Source: Micromussa lordhowensis
Lineage: Eukaryota > Cnidaria > Anthozoa > Scleractinia > Lobophylliidae
Assembly (NCBI GenBank): GCA_964020085.1
Contig: OZ026601.1
Span: forward strand, 14,215,618 to 14,279,617
Length of the DNA: 64,000 nucleotides
Direction: 5' to 3'
Positions 43,826 through 53,994 of this stretch are shown one piece after another. Every line of letters begins with the position of its first letter. The first letter of the stretch is position 1. A program made the translations under genes and the position numbers. The notes beneath the pieces were generated by a model that made no database searches, was not told the DNA's origin, and saw only the letters and a program-made list of their open reading frames with translations.

Positions 43826-45490
43826 TTAAGGTGGCTCGATCGGATTTTTGAGTCAAGATACCGTTCAACTTTGAGCGACTAGGGCACCACCATTATCAGT
43901 CCAACAGAAAATCAAACGTTAGTGGTGTGCTAGAGAAAGATGAAAGTTTCAAATGGGGTACATTTCACCAAGATCTGAGTTACCATAGCAACGAAATGAC
44001 GTCATGCCCCATTTTACATAAGACCGAATAACTTGCCACCAGACATAATTTCAGAAATACGAAGTCGGAATCTCGGACCTGACATAGCTGCCTATAAGAG
44101 CGTTTTCGAGAAAATTACAAGTGAACTTTTAAGGTGTCAAAATGCAACAAAAGCAAAGCTGTTTTAAATGTTATTGCAAACTATGTCCACAAGACTTCAC
44201 TAAGTGGCATTCTGGTCTTTAGCGAATCTTCTAACATATAATTGCCTCGAATAAACATTTCAGAGAAATCGCTTCTTTTGACTTTCAAAAACATTGGCAT
44301 GAATATCAACTGGTGTAGGCCGTTATTTTGCATTCTATCAAAAATTGCCCCTAAAATTCTTAAATTGGGTGGGAATTAAAAACCACTTGATGAATTTTTT
44401 TTATACTTGGCCCTCAATAGGATTAATCCATATTTAACGTAATACCGGAGTTTCAAATAAATTGAAACACTTTAAGGCTGCTAATTTTCAGCGTCAACTC
44501 AGGAAAATATTGCACTTGTTTTCACTCGTGTTGTTTGTTGTCTTCATTATAATGGCTTTCCGAAGGATGCTAAGATATCCCGAGCTAGCACTACAATAAC
44601 ATTTATTGTTATTGTAGTGCTGGCTCGGGATATGTTAGCATGCCTCGGGATAGTCGCCGGAAAGTAATCGCGCGTGTTACGAATTCATGATGTACAAAAA
44701 TGTACAATAGTATGGTGATTCGAGACAAAAGAAAATTATAATGAAGACAACAAACAACGCGAGTGAAAATAAGCGCAATATTTTCCTGAGTTGACGCTGA
44801 AAATTAGCAGCCTTAAAGTGTTTCAATTTATTTGAAACTCAGGTATTACGTTAAATATGGATTAATCCTATTGAGGGCCAAGTATAAAAAAAATTCATCT
44901 AGTGGTTTTTAATTCCCACCCAATTTAAGAATTTTAGGGGCAATTTTTGATAGAATGCAAAATAACGGCCTACACCAGTTGATATTCACGCCAATGTTTC
45001 TGAAAGTCAAAAGAAGCGATTTCTCCGAGACTTTTACTCGAGGTAATTGTGTGTTAGAAGATTCATTTAAGACCAGAATGCCATTTAGTGAAGTCTTGTA
45101 GGCATAGTTTGCAATAACATTAAAACAGCTTTGCTTTTGTTGCATTTTGACACCTTAGAAGAATTCACTCGTATTTTTCTCGAAAACGCTCTTATAGGTT
45201 TTTTTGCAATTTTGCCATCGTTAAGGCAGCTATGTCAGGTCCGAGATCCCGACGTCGTATTTTCGAAATTATGTCTGGTGGCAAGTTATTCGGTCTTATG
45301 TAAAATGGGGCATGGAGTCATTTCATTGCTATGGTAACTCAGATCTTGGTGAAATTTACCCCATTTGAAACTTTCATCTGTCTCTAGCACACCACTAACG
45401 TTTGATTTTCTGTTGGACTGATAATGGTGGTGCTCTAGTCGCTCAAAGTTGAACGGTGTCGTGACTCAATTTCCGATCGAGCCGCCTTGA
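43826..45490. mobile_element. Giant foldback element, 1.66 kb, arms about 780 bases
   Basis: Left end TTAAGGTGGCTCGATCGG, right end CCGATCGAGCCGCCTTGA; the target copies are TTAA and TTGA. The two halves are inverse copies over nearly their whole length (for example GCGTCAACTCAGGAAAATAT against ATATTTTCCTGAGTTGACGC). The centre is a perfect hairpin, TATCCCGAGC-AGCACTACAATAAC with a 3-base loop near 44604. No intact gene. Related by ends to the MITE at 41719. Confidence 0.92.
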
Positions 45491-45608
45491 CGTCATTATC
45501 AAGTCAATAATGAGTGAAATGACAATGAATATAAATGTTAAAGAATTCCTAGGAGACACGAATAAAAAGTGAAAATATGTAATGATAATAAAATATTCGC
45601 ACGAAAAG

Positions 45609-45722
45609 TCACGTATAGAGTTTGGCACGAATAGAGTCTTTCTGAGTATTAAACTGGGGGTTCAATTCCTTAATGAATAACATCATGCATTTCTTAAGAA
45701 CAGAAAATTGCTTGACAACCAA
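45609..45722 (-). pseudogene. Penelope-like element fragment, last residues of GIY-YIG protein
   Basis: The minus strand reads VLKKCMMLFIKELNPQFNTQ then KDSIRAKLYT and a stop, the characteristic end of Penelope polyproteins. Lies between the palindrome and the outer arm at 45735. Confidence 0.7.
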
Positions 45723-45734
45723 ATCATTCCCCGA

Positions 45735-45793
45735 AACCAAGATGGTTTTAAACTTTTCAATTTTATCGCAATTTTTTATAGTCAAAACGTTGT
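45735..45793. repeat. Outer inverted arm, right
   Basis: Inverse of 43732-43792 with few differences (AACCAAGATGGTTTTAAAC, ATCGCAATTTTTTATAGTC). Confidence 0.8.
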
Positions 45794-46586
45794 TTATATA
45801 TGAATTATCTATCATATTCCAGATTTTTGACTTAATTTATTGAATGGTGACGATTTTGCGTGACACTGCAAACCAGCCATTGCGAACCCCACTTGCACCT
45901 GATACACAGACCGATACACACCGAAAATGATGGAACTGGCTAATTCGATCGTAATTCTATCATTATTGCTTCAAACTGGTTTCCGCGGCACATCTGGCTC
46001 TGATGTCAAGACTGAACATGTGACCTATACTCGTCGATTTTTTAGTTGCTTTTCTTGAGAATTTTTGTTATAACATCTTGCGATTTAGAGGTGGAATGGT
46101 CCGAGTGCTTGTCAGATAACAATTCAGAACCATCCCCTGGGTCTTGAGAGGGCAACTTTTAGACTGAAAATTTAGGATTTTCAGAGCTCAAAATTCTGGT
46201 GAACAAAGGCTTTAATTTTGGACAAAAATTGGAAAATTGTAACTGTTAGCCATAAAAAATGTTAACCGTCAAAAAAAATGTTTAGCCACGAAAGTGAAAG
46301 TCTCAAGATCTCTCATCAAGACTTGTGTTTTGTAATAATAATAATACCCTTTTCAATCCCAGAATGGTCGTAAGACCCTGAATATGTTTTACAGTACTCA
46401 AAATAAAGTGTTAGCTTTTTGAAACAATGGTTATTAGATTCTAAGATTTCTGTTAACTGTAAGGAAAATCAATTGACCCTTAGCCGTGGAAAGACCCAGG
46501 CCCAGGGTCAAATGACGTATTTAACATGAGCCGAAGCCTATTCAGGCAACCAATTAGGCTTATGTGAAGTTCGCTCTTTGACCCAA
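45794..46586. other. No gene seen
   Basis: No coding support. Small AATAATAATAAT run at 46337-46347. The last 90 bases contain GGGTCAAATGACG and TTTGACCCAA, loosely repeated at 49495-49690. Confidence 0.4.
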
Positions 46587-47496
46587 TTAAAGTGCTACTA
46601 TGATCAAATTTTTACCCCTTGATTTTTTTGGCTAATGACATAGAATTCCACGAAAGATTAAAAACGCTGTTTACCGTTTACAAATATCTGCATTGGTTCA
46701 GGAGATATTTAAGTTTGAAAAATGAGTAAAATATGCAAATGAGATTACTGATTACGTCATTCACTCAACCAAATATTACATGAGGTATATAAATAGCGCT
46801 ATCTTGGTCAATTTGCAGCAGAAACCATTGAAACTTGGTAGGCCAACAGCTCTAAATGCAACACATCCACAGCTATAGCTATTTCCGTTCCCATGGCAAC
46901 CCACTCTTTTCCAGTCCCCTCTAGCCTGATATCAACATTTTAGTAATTTTAAGCTTGGAAAAATGAACTCAACCTAATGTGCTTATATGCTTGCTGGATT
47001 ATGCAGATGAGGCACCATTGGCAAATACCAATATAGAACCCTACTAGTGGTAATCAAAGATTAGGAGTGTGTTCTCAGCCTGTGATAATAGTTGTCTGTT
47101 GCTGAAATCATTATCTTTATGTGAACGGCTGAAGTTTTACAAACATGTAACATACTGACAAAGTCCACTATGTTCTGTGGTTTTGATTTGTTTGTTATTG
47201 ATTTTCCTTGCTAATGCGATTTTGATATGACCTTTGATGACACGTTGCGTGACAGCTCCAGTTTCGGTAAACTCACAATTTCATGGCATCAACACGTCTC
47301 ATTCTCACTTTAACTGGTAATGTTTAGGCATAAAAGCTAATTTTTGAAAAGGATAGTTGTGTTACTTCTAGTATTCTGAGCTGGAAGCACTAATTAATAT
47401 CAGCTAACATCTGTAACATTCGCTCTCGCGTTTCCATTTATCCTTGTTTTGTCGTAAACAAACTCCCGGACAAACTCCGTGCGACTGGCAATATTA

Positions 47497-48332
47497 GAGA
47501 CTTTAAGATACTCTACGGCGAGGTTCTACTACGGCTACTTTGGCCGTGAGGGACTTGGCTGACAACGGCGTTTTACTACCAAACTGAACTGATTAAGATT
47601 TTGCTGTACGGCAACAGCATGTGCAGCCTCTACGTGTCTTGACAATAATGACTTCGCTCAAGGAAACCAGAGACTTTACTCGACTTTCATACAAAATAGG
47701 CTTGATTAATGACGATGATGTCCTTCCCCTGTAACCGTCTTACCTCTCCCGGAACTTAGATTTGCATTTTAGAACTTGATAGAACAGCTTGTAATTCCAA
47801 CCACAAAACAAAATATAAACACTGATAGAAAGCTCCATTTCAGCACGGATTTGTTCATAAAACGATTAAGTACGTGATGAGCCCAACAATACAGAACTTT
47901 TCATCATAATAAAATACATTTTGAACAGCAATAAACAATTATAGCTCAGATTACTACATACAAAGCTTTCTTATCTACGGCTGTTCGGCCCGATACTAAT
48001 GACTGAATTGATCATCTCGCGGTAGGTGTTAAAATCATTTAAATTTTCTGTACAAATGACAAAGAAACAATCATCTTACAAATGATTTTATGACTGAGTA
48101 CTTTATCTTCAAACTAGGCTGTTCAAACAGTGAAAAAAGCGCTAACATTAGGAGTAAACAGCAGACTTATACTCACGTAGTGAAGAGTACGTGAAACCAG
48201 GCACTTTCCCGTAGTAGAAAGCAAGGCTACGGCGGGACAGCCGTACTGGTATGCGCGTCATGACGTCACCGGAAGTGATCTTCCCTCTCTGCCGCCGTAC
48301 TACAGCCTAGCCGTACCATATCTTAAAGTCCC
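47497..48332. mobile_element. DNA element with TATTA target duplication
   Basis: Left end GAGACTTTAAGATACTCTACG and right end CGTACCATATCTTAAAGTCCC pair as inverted repeats over about 40 bases with mismatches. TATTA flanks both sides (47492-47496 and 48333-48337). 836 bases, no coding frame of note. Class not assigned. Confidence 0.75.
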
Positions 48333-48924
48333 TATTATTAGATCCCACGGTTAACATCACAGAGCCAAGGCGTTGCAAAGTCGTGTTCGCGAACAGAATA
48401 AAATATGGTCGTCCGTCCCAGCTATGTAACAAAAGCACGTTATCTCGCATGCTGACCAAACAGGCCTCGCACGGTCCAGACTCAAAACTTCTAGAAATGA
48501 GTGATCGCGAATAGATCGTCTCGTATACACTTGCTTGCGATTATGTAATTTGTTTTCGCCCGGCCAAAACATCTCACGCCGTCTGCATTGGGACTGCATT
48601 CTCTTTTTCGTCGAATGCAATCAGAGTGAAAAACCTGTTCAAAGAAAACCTCAAAACGTTGAAAACCACGAAATAAGCCACAAAAAAAGAACAAGCATGA
48701 CGTAGCAGATGGACACGAAAACGAGGCTCAAAACCCCTGAAAAAGCTTACAGGGGCCGCCAATTTGCAGTCCGAAAATTCTCGCTTTCTGGCGCCTGCGA
48801 AGCAAAATTAGGAGGCGTTTTTACCTCGAGAACGCAAAAAGTGGTCAGAAACCTAGTCTGGAACCTAGTATGTTGCCATGGTAACAAAATTGTTAAGCTC
48901 ATATTGCAGAGCACCTCTAGCACA

Positions 48925-48957
48925 CACAGAGAATTAACTCTGAAGTGTAAATTTAAG
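48925..48957. repeat. 33-base direct repeat, left copy
   Basis: CACAGAGAATTAACTCTGAA and following bases to TTTAAG are identical at 49222-49254. The two copies bracket the tRNA-like SINE. Confidence 0.9.
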
Positions 48958-49221
48958 TGCTAAATAAACCTGTGAATAACCCACTGGGCGTTAGCTCTAG
49001 TAAAGGGATCAGGGAACCACACGAGGTAAAGAAAAAAATCTTTTGACCTCGGTGGGAATCGAACCCACGACCTCCGGATTAGATCTACCGTTACTCTGCC
49101 GACTGAGCTACGAGGTCGGACAGACAAAGTCGGGGGCGATTTAGATGGTGAATCGCGGCGAAGAGAAAGTAAGGGTACATATAAATGTTGTGCCACGTAG
49201 CACTAAGAACACAAATGGTGA
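48958..49221 (-). repeat. tRNA-derived SINE
   Basis: Minus strand: a short leader, a tRNA-like part (49117-49045), then TCTTTACCTCGTGTGGTTCC and TGATCCCTTTACTAGAGC to the end at about 48967. It inserted inside the large TTAA element. The tail part is found again, inverted, at 49255-49310. Confidence 0.7.
49045..49117 (-). tRNA. tRNA-like head of the SINE (pseudo-tRNA, Lys-like)
   Basis: 73 bases. Acceptor arm GACCTCG/CGAGGTC pairs perfectly, the D-arm (TAGCTCAGTCGGCAGAG) and T-arm (GTGGGTTCGATTCCCAC) are intact, with A and B box sequences. The anticodon arm does not pair properly and the loop (around GATCTAA) lacks a normal layout. Overall closest by eye to tRNA-Lys. It is attached to SINE sequence, so a functional tRNA is unlikely. 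Confidence 0.6.
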
Positions 49222-49310
49222 CACAGAGAATTAACTCTGAAGTGTAAATTTAAGGTCGAGGTCAAAAGATTTTTTCTTTACCTCGTGTGGTTCCCTGATC
49301 CCTTTACTGG
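49222..49310 (+). repeat. Second 33-base repeat and inverted SINE tail fragment
   Basis: After the identical 33-base repeat (49222-49254), GTCAAAAGATTTTTTCTTTA with CCTCGTGTGGTTCCCTGATC and CCTTTACTGG repeats the SINE tail on the plus strand. Confidence 0.8.
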
Positions 49311-49429
49311 AACGAAAAGAGATATTTCAAAACAGTAAACAGCATTTTTACTCTTGTATAGACTACTTGTTTATGCCTTAAAATGGCTCAGATTTGAAGG
49401 ATGCGATTTTCGTTATAGTGGCACTTTAA

Positions 49430-49900
49430 GTTCGACTGATTTATTTGAGCGGGTGAGGCGTTCTTCGCGCGTGAATAACGCCTGAAGACCAACTTTGGGT
49501 CAAACGCCGATCTTCACATGAGTCGAACCAAACGCATACTCAAAGGTTTAAAGGCGCCTTTATGACTTTACCTTGATAAACCACGGACCTACAAGATCGC
49601 TTTTGTTACTTGTTTGGTGTAGCGGTTCGGTCCGACTGAATTAAGTTCGACGTTTGACTCAAACAGGCGTTCTTTTAATTATTTGAGTCGACCCAAACTG
49701 TCAATAGGTTCGGTTCATATGCTCACCATTGTTTTGGTATTATAAAACTTTTGCATTCTCAATGGTGGACAACAACACGCATTTGGATAGCACAATTAAT
49801 ATAAGCCTAGTTTTGGAGAACCCTTATTGAACATATCCAAGTCACTATTTTTCATAAACACGATCTTTATGTCGTTCACGACCCGTCAACCTATTTATTA
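49430..49900. other. No gene; diverged short repeats
   Basis: Variants of GTTCGAC, TTTGACTCAAA/TTGGGTCAAAC and GAGTCGAACC recur in both orientations, like the 90 bases before 46587. Nothing coding. Confidence 0.4.
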
Positions 49901-50006
49901 TTATTATTATTAGTAGTAGTGGTAGTGGTAGTGGTAGTGGTAGTGGTAGTGGTAATGGTAGTGGTAGTGGTAGTGGTAGTGGTAGTGGTAGTGGTAGTGG
50001 TAGTGG
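49901..50006. repeat. Minisatellite, (GGTAGT)n
   Basis: ATTATT then AGTAGT then about 15 copies of GGTAGT, ending in TTAGTGGTTAGTG. A shorter relative lies at 59249-59268. Confidence 0.95.
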
Positions 50007-50029
50007 TTAGTGGTTAGTGTCCTAGTCGA

Positions 50030-50200
50030 ACCTGCCCACACAAAAGTCGAAGCCGCCCACACAGGAGGTCGAATTTGCCCGCACGGTCAAAGTTGCCCAC
50101 ATGAGAGGTCGAATATGCCCACTTGCCGGGTTGAACCTGCCCACATGGTCGAATGTGCCCACACTTAAGGTTGAATATGCCCACATTGTGCTAGTGCTTG
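50030..50200. repeat. Degenerate array of GGTCGAATNTGCCCACA units
   Basis: Seven or so units such as GTCGAACCTGCCCACAC, GTCGAATTTGCCCGCAC, GTCGAATATGCCCACTT and GTTGAATATGCCCACATT follow at 16-30 base spacing. Single copies recur at 57509, 58472, 58642, 59039 and, inverted, 59215. Not a CRISPR array: units are the repeat, spacers are short and irregular, and this is animal DNA. Confidence 0.85.
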
Positions 50201-51223
50201 TTTTTAATAGTTTCTTGGATTGTCTTAATGTATGTGGAATTGAATGATATTTAGGCTAGGTATAATTCTTGGATTGATCTTTAATACTTTGCTCTTGAAA
50301 TTTTTTTATACCGTCTTTTTTGAGTTTTTTTTTAATATGAAATGTTCTTCAGGTTTTTAAGATTTTGGCCAAAATTCCTAAGCACCTCTAATGACAAAAA
50401 AAGGTTAAGCTTTTATTGAAACAACTTGAAAATTACACACAATATAGTCCAATAATTGATCTTTCTTTTATTTAGGTAACCAAAAAGTTTGGGTGAGGTT
50501 TTTTGTTATACGCTCTTAAATGTCTGTAAGCTCCAGAGGTCGAAATGTTCTTTCTAACGTAACTCTAAGGAGGATTTTGCGGTTAAAGTTGAAACTTGAG
50601 AGGCATAACACAGGCTTGCACAAAACTGGAGGGGCTCGTCACCCCTTTTCTGGTTTTTCGTACAGTTCTTGGCCTGCAGAAAGAAAACATATTATCATTT
50701 TGGTTTCCCAGTCCCCCCCCCCCCCCCTTGCCGTATCAAACGGCAAGAGTACTACCCAGAGACTGAGCGTGTTTGTGGGGCACGCCCCGGGGGCTGGCAC
50801 CCCAGCTTGTGTTGAATCCCTGACAAACTGCTCAGTCCCTGGAGGGTGTCATCCAGTCACCAGCTGGACTCATGTCGCCGGGAACTATTTACAATATTTA
50901 CAATGATATGTTACAGAAGTTCAGCTTTCTAATTTGAACTTTTTTTCTTGTTTTTCTTTTTCCTGGAAACACAATGGTCGTGGCAATGAGCAGCTCTTTC
51001 GTTCTTGAAGAGGTAAACTTTATCCAGATATGCTCAACCCACCAAAGCTACTTGTATTGGTAATTTCAACTTTTAATGTCAACTTTTTAATTTCAACTCT
51101 TGAATTTCAACGTGATTTTTTCACGGTCATGGCACTGAGTATCTCCTTCATCCTTGATGCAAACTTCAACCAGAGATGCTCAACCCAACAGAAGAAAAAA
51201 CGCAACCAGAGCAACGAGCTAAT
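50201..51223. other. 3' flank of the recombinase gene; mixed repeats
   Basis: 50410-50465 (AACAACTTGAAAATTACACA, TATAGTCCAAT) recurs at 57600-57655. A C14 run is at about 50713-50727. GAGATGCTCAACCCA-like blocks recur at about 51027 and 51173 about 145 bases apart. An open frame of 128 codons at 50520-50906 has no resemblance to a known family. Confidence 0.4.
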
Positions 51224-51984
51224 ATGACGCTGCTTTATCTTTCTTTAGAAATTTGCGGGTGTTCCTCACCTTGTCGACGCAGCATTTGAAGCCCTTTACT
51301 TTCAAAAGTGGTGCGAGCTCATCAATGGTGTTAAATGCCTCCTGCATCTCTTTTTTGGTAGGATTCTTTTCAAGATTCCCAAAGTGCTTCGAGATCATCG
51401 CGGTCTCTTCACTTGACCAATGTTCGTGTAGAAGAAACAGAGCTCAAAGAGTCTGCTGACCGTACCCAGTTCTGGGTTTTTTCCTCGACCTGGGTCTCTG
51501 GGAGGTCATCTGGTCTCATGGCTGGTTCTGTTTGGCCTTTCTTATGTTGAAGATAACGGACTCGGTCCACAACTTTCTTCACCATGCCCGGAATGGGCAC
51601 AAGAACACGAAGGCTTGCATGATGCTTCATTGAACATCTGACATGATCAGTAACTATCTGGTCACTGGACTTAATAAGGTCGTTGTAAACATTTAAAATG
51701 GCATCTTCCTCTTTGCTGGAAAGTTTTCGCTCTCCTGGAGACTTACCTCCAGAACCTGCTGGCGATTCTTTTTCAGTTACATTCACTGCTTTTGGGCTAG
51801 AGATGACCTGAATTGTTTGGATGTTGTTGTCATCAGCAAAGTGTAACATTGTCTCGTTAGCATTAGACGACTGACGATTGGATGATGGATTCACTGCGTT
51901 TGGGCTGGGGATTATCCCACGTGTTTGGATGTTGTTGTCATCAGCAAAGTGTAACATTGACTCGTTAGCATTAGACGACTGCAA
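51224..51984 (-). pseudogene. C-terminal part of the recombinase gene: repeats and small helical domain
   Basis: In the frame shifted from the recombinase frame: two repeats of about 31 residues holding SSNANESMLHFADDNNIQT, then SPGERKLSSKEEDAILNVYN and SMKHHASLRVLVPIPGMVKK. After a frameshift about 51425 the text continues EHWSSEETAMISKHFGNLEK and IDELAPLLKVKGFKCCVDKV to a stop near 51227. The WSSEE...I..F start recalls a SANT/Myb-like fold. Frameshifts break it twice. Confidence 0.6.
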
Positions 51985-52100
51985 TTGGATGATGGATTCA
52001 CTGCGTTTGGGCTGGAGATTATCCCACGTGTTTGGATGTTGTTGTCATCAGCAAAGTGTAACATTGACTCATTAGCATTAGACGACTGAGCATTGGATGA
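51795..52100 (-). repeat. Three tandem coding repeats, about 96 bases each
   Basis: Units encode SNANESMLHFADDNNIQT plus a PNAVNPSSN linker. The first and second units differ by loss of one base (CAATTGCAGTCG against CAATCGTCAGTCG), which shifts the frame. High identity between units suggests recent expansion. Confidence 0.85.
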
Positions 52101-53249
52101 TGGGCTTACTACACATTCAACAGATCTCGGTTTGGCTACGATGTTTGGGTCAGGGTGGTAGTTTTTTTCGCTCAAGGTGCACATGGATATGATGTCCATG
52201 GCAGATGCTGCGAGGGTGGTCATATCCTCTCTGAGATAGCACTTTCTGGCCACTCTATCAGAATGACACATGGCGCACCTCAGCACTTCCTCATCAACGT
52301 TTAGACCTTCCCTTTTCTTTTCATAGCATGCTGTTACGATCCACTTGCGGATATTTGTGCCTGTTACTCTGATGTCTGGTCTTACATTACTTCTTTTCCA
52401 GAATTGGGGAAGACGCTTTGAGATGCAGCCGTGTTCAAAGGAAGTGCCATCGCTGCGCAGAAAAATGGTTGCGCCTCTTGGCAATGGAAACTGCGGATGT
52501 ATTTCACGAATATAGATGTTGAAGAGCTCTTGTAATTCATCATCCAAAGATAATGGTGCTGGCCCGTCGTTTTGTCTCTTGTGCTGCGGAACCAGTAGCA
52601 CTTTGTGATTTGTTGCGGGATCAGTGCTGGCATTGAAATACTCGTGCAGTTTCAAATTCTCCAAGGCACCAGGGCGAGTACCTGTCTTGAGGCTAACTAG
52701 TGTGATTAGGTAGTCCCTGGCCTCACACATTTCATAGATGCTAAGAATTGACTTTTCTTTCGCCTTGTCAAATACATTTTTTGCATTGAGAACAGCGGGG
52801 CACGAAAGGAACGCCTTTACGTCTTCCGTCGTGAGGCGATATGTGCACTCATCCATGCGCTTTTGATTAGTTTCCACCTTTCCTTCGAGATCCACTGTTT
52901 TCCGCCAGCCTTTAAGCTTTGGTATAATGTTTCTAAAGATTATTTTTGCGTCATCTTCCACAGGAGGGAAATCTGTGACACGGACTCGGTCCTCGACCAC
53001 AAATTGCAGGAATTTCTGATACGTACCCAAATAGCCTTTAATGGTACCAGATTTACGCTCTAGAAGTTTAACATCAACCCAGTCTGTCCAGACAATTTGG
53101 CCTTTGTCTCGAGATAGGATGTCAATCTCATCACCGCCAGGCTGCAGGTCCTCTAGCATGTTCCTAATATGCGCGGCATGTTGCAGCCTGTTTCTGTTCT
53201 TTTTCCTCCCTGCATCGGCAGTGTTGAGCCACTTGTAGAACAGGATCAA
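51912..53249 (-). CDS. Tyrosine recombinase domain of the zinc-finger recombinase gene
   Basis: About 445 codons, no ATG at its start: it follows the TGA of the zinc-finger frame in phase. N-terminal SAM-like part (FYKWLNTADAGRKKNRNR, GTIKGYLGTYQKFLQFV). Catalytic domain with Arg about 192 (KTGTRPGALENL), Lys about 224 (PQHKRQ), Arg about 301 (TGTNIRKW), His about 329 and Tyr about 338 (CHSDRVARKCYLRED). The His-to-Tyr spacing of nine matches classical tyrosine recombinases. All catalytic positions are present, so the domain itself may be active; expression would need the upstream TGA to be bypassed. Confidence 0.85.
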   Translation of the reverse strand: MILFYKWLNTADAGRKKNRNRLQHAAHIRNMLEDLQPGGDEIDILSRDKGQIVWTDWVDVKLLERKSGTIKGYLGTYQKFLQFVVEDRVRVTDFPPVEDDAKIIFRNIIPKLKGWRKTVDLEGKVETNQKRMDECTYRLTTEDVKAFLSCPAVLNAKNVFDKAKEKSILSIYEMCEARDYLITLVSLKTGTRPGALENLKLHEYFNASTDPATNHKVLLVPQHKRQNDGPAPLSLDDELQELFNIYIREIHPQFPLPRGATIFLRSDGTSFEHGCISKRLPQFWKRSNVRPDIRVTGTNIRKWIVTACYEKKREGLNVDEEVLRCAMCHSDRVARKCYLREDMTTLAASAMDIISMCTLSEKNYHPDPNIVAKPRSVECVVSPSSNAQSSNANESMLHFADDNNIQTRGIISSPNAVNPSSNCSRLMLTSQCYTLLMTTTSKHVG

Positions 53250-53963
53250 TCACTTGTGACGAGCGTTCTTGGGAGTTGCTGATGTAAAATACTCCTCTTG
53301 CAGTTGAAATTCTTCGTAGTCTTCATCATCAGAATTGTCTTCGGGGTCTGAGGGTGGTTGACTGGATTCTAAGTCTTGACCTTCTTCTGGCTCTGTGTTC
53401 ATAACTTGGTCTTGCTCTGTGTAAGAATCTTGACTGTTTACGGTGGTCTCTGATGTGGTTAGAGATCCTTCAAGCTCTTTCTTAGACTTGATTTGGGGCA
53501 GATCCTCCACCTCGGACTTTCCAGTGTATAATCTAGCCACTTTAATAAGACCTTCGAAGTAGGCTCCAGCCTTAATGCAATGTTTGTTGGCCAGATGCTG
53601 TCGCACATGGGCCGTCACAAAAGAACAATCTGGTACCGGGCACCACTTCAATGGAATACCTGGCCTTTTACCTGGCCTTTGAGGCCCTCTCCTTCTAGTA
53701 GATTTAACAGCTACGTGGAATGATCTTTCCACATCCGCCTCCTCGATCTCGTCGTTCTTGGCGTGCATTCGAAGATGCCGCTTGAGATCAAAGAGTTCTT
53801 TTGAACAGTATGGACATTTGGATTTCTTATGGTGACTCCTGCATTTAGATTGAGTTGCTGGTGTAGTGTGTGATGTGGAAGTTGCATCAGGTGGTCCCAC
53901 TGTTTGATGCTCCATGACTGACTGAGGAGTCATCTTTTTTTTTCTTGGAAGGTGAGGATCCAC
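53250..53963 (-). CDS. C2H2 zinc-finger segment of the recombinase gene
   Basis: 237 codons. A finger KCPYCSKELFDLKRHLRMH (CX2C, HX3H) is followed by a basic RRRGPQRPGKRPG stretch and a second, CPVPDCSFVTAHVRQHLANK, ending in H. A Glu/Asp/Ser-rich linker (EDNSDDEDYEEF) leads to ARHK and TGA. The next codon continues directly into the recombinase frame, so the TGA is likely a nonsense change in a fused gene. The fingers could direct the recombinase to its ends. Confidence 0.75.
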   Translation of the reverse strand: MDPHLPRKKKMTPQSVMEHQTVGPPDATSTSHTTPATQSKCRSHHKKSKCPYCSKELFDLKRHLRMHAKNDEIEEADVERSFHVAVKSTRRRGPQRPGKRPGIPLKWCPVPDCSFVTAHVRQHLANKHCIKAGAYFEGLIKVARLYTGKSEVEDLPQIKSKKELEGSLTTSETTVNSQDSYTEQDQVMNTEPEEGQDLESSQPPSDPEDNSDDEDYEEFQLQEEYFTSATPKNARHK

Positions 53964-53994
53964 TATCGCTTGCCTCTGCCGTCTCAGCTCTCGG

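Larger units (their letters stand above)
46587..49429. mobile_element. Large TTAA-flanked element, ends AGTGCTACTATGATCAAA
   Basis: TTAAAGTGCTACTATGATC at the left, TATAGTGGCACTTTAA at the right, as in the 502-base MITE at 35681. The span is 2.84 kb because other elements sit inside: a TATTA-flanked element (47497-48332) and a tRNA-derived SINE (48958-49310). No transposase gene is present. Confidence 0.75.

Noticed and set aside
49045..49117. Functional tRNA gene
   Set aside because: Acceptor, D and T arms are good but the anticodon arm does not pair and the block is joined to SINE sequence.
50030..50200. Regularly recurring short units that look like a CRISPR array
   Set aside because: Animal sequence, degenerate units, irregular short spacers and no cas genes; it is a minisatellite.
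50520..50906. Open frame of 128 codons as a separate gene
   Set aside because: Spans a C14 run, low-complexity composition and no recognisable motifs; no supporting context.
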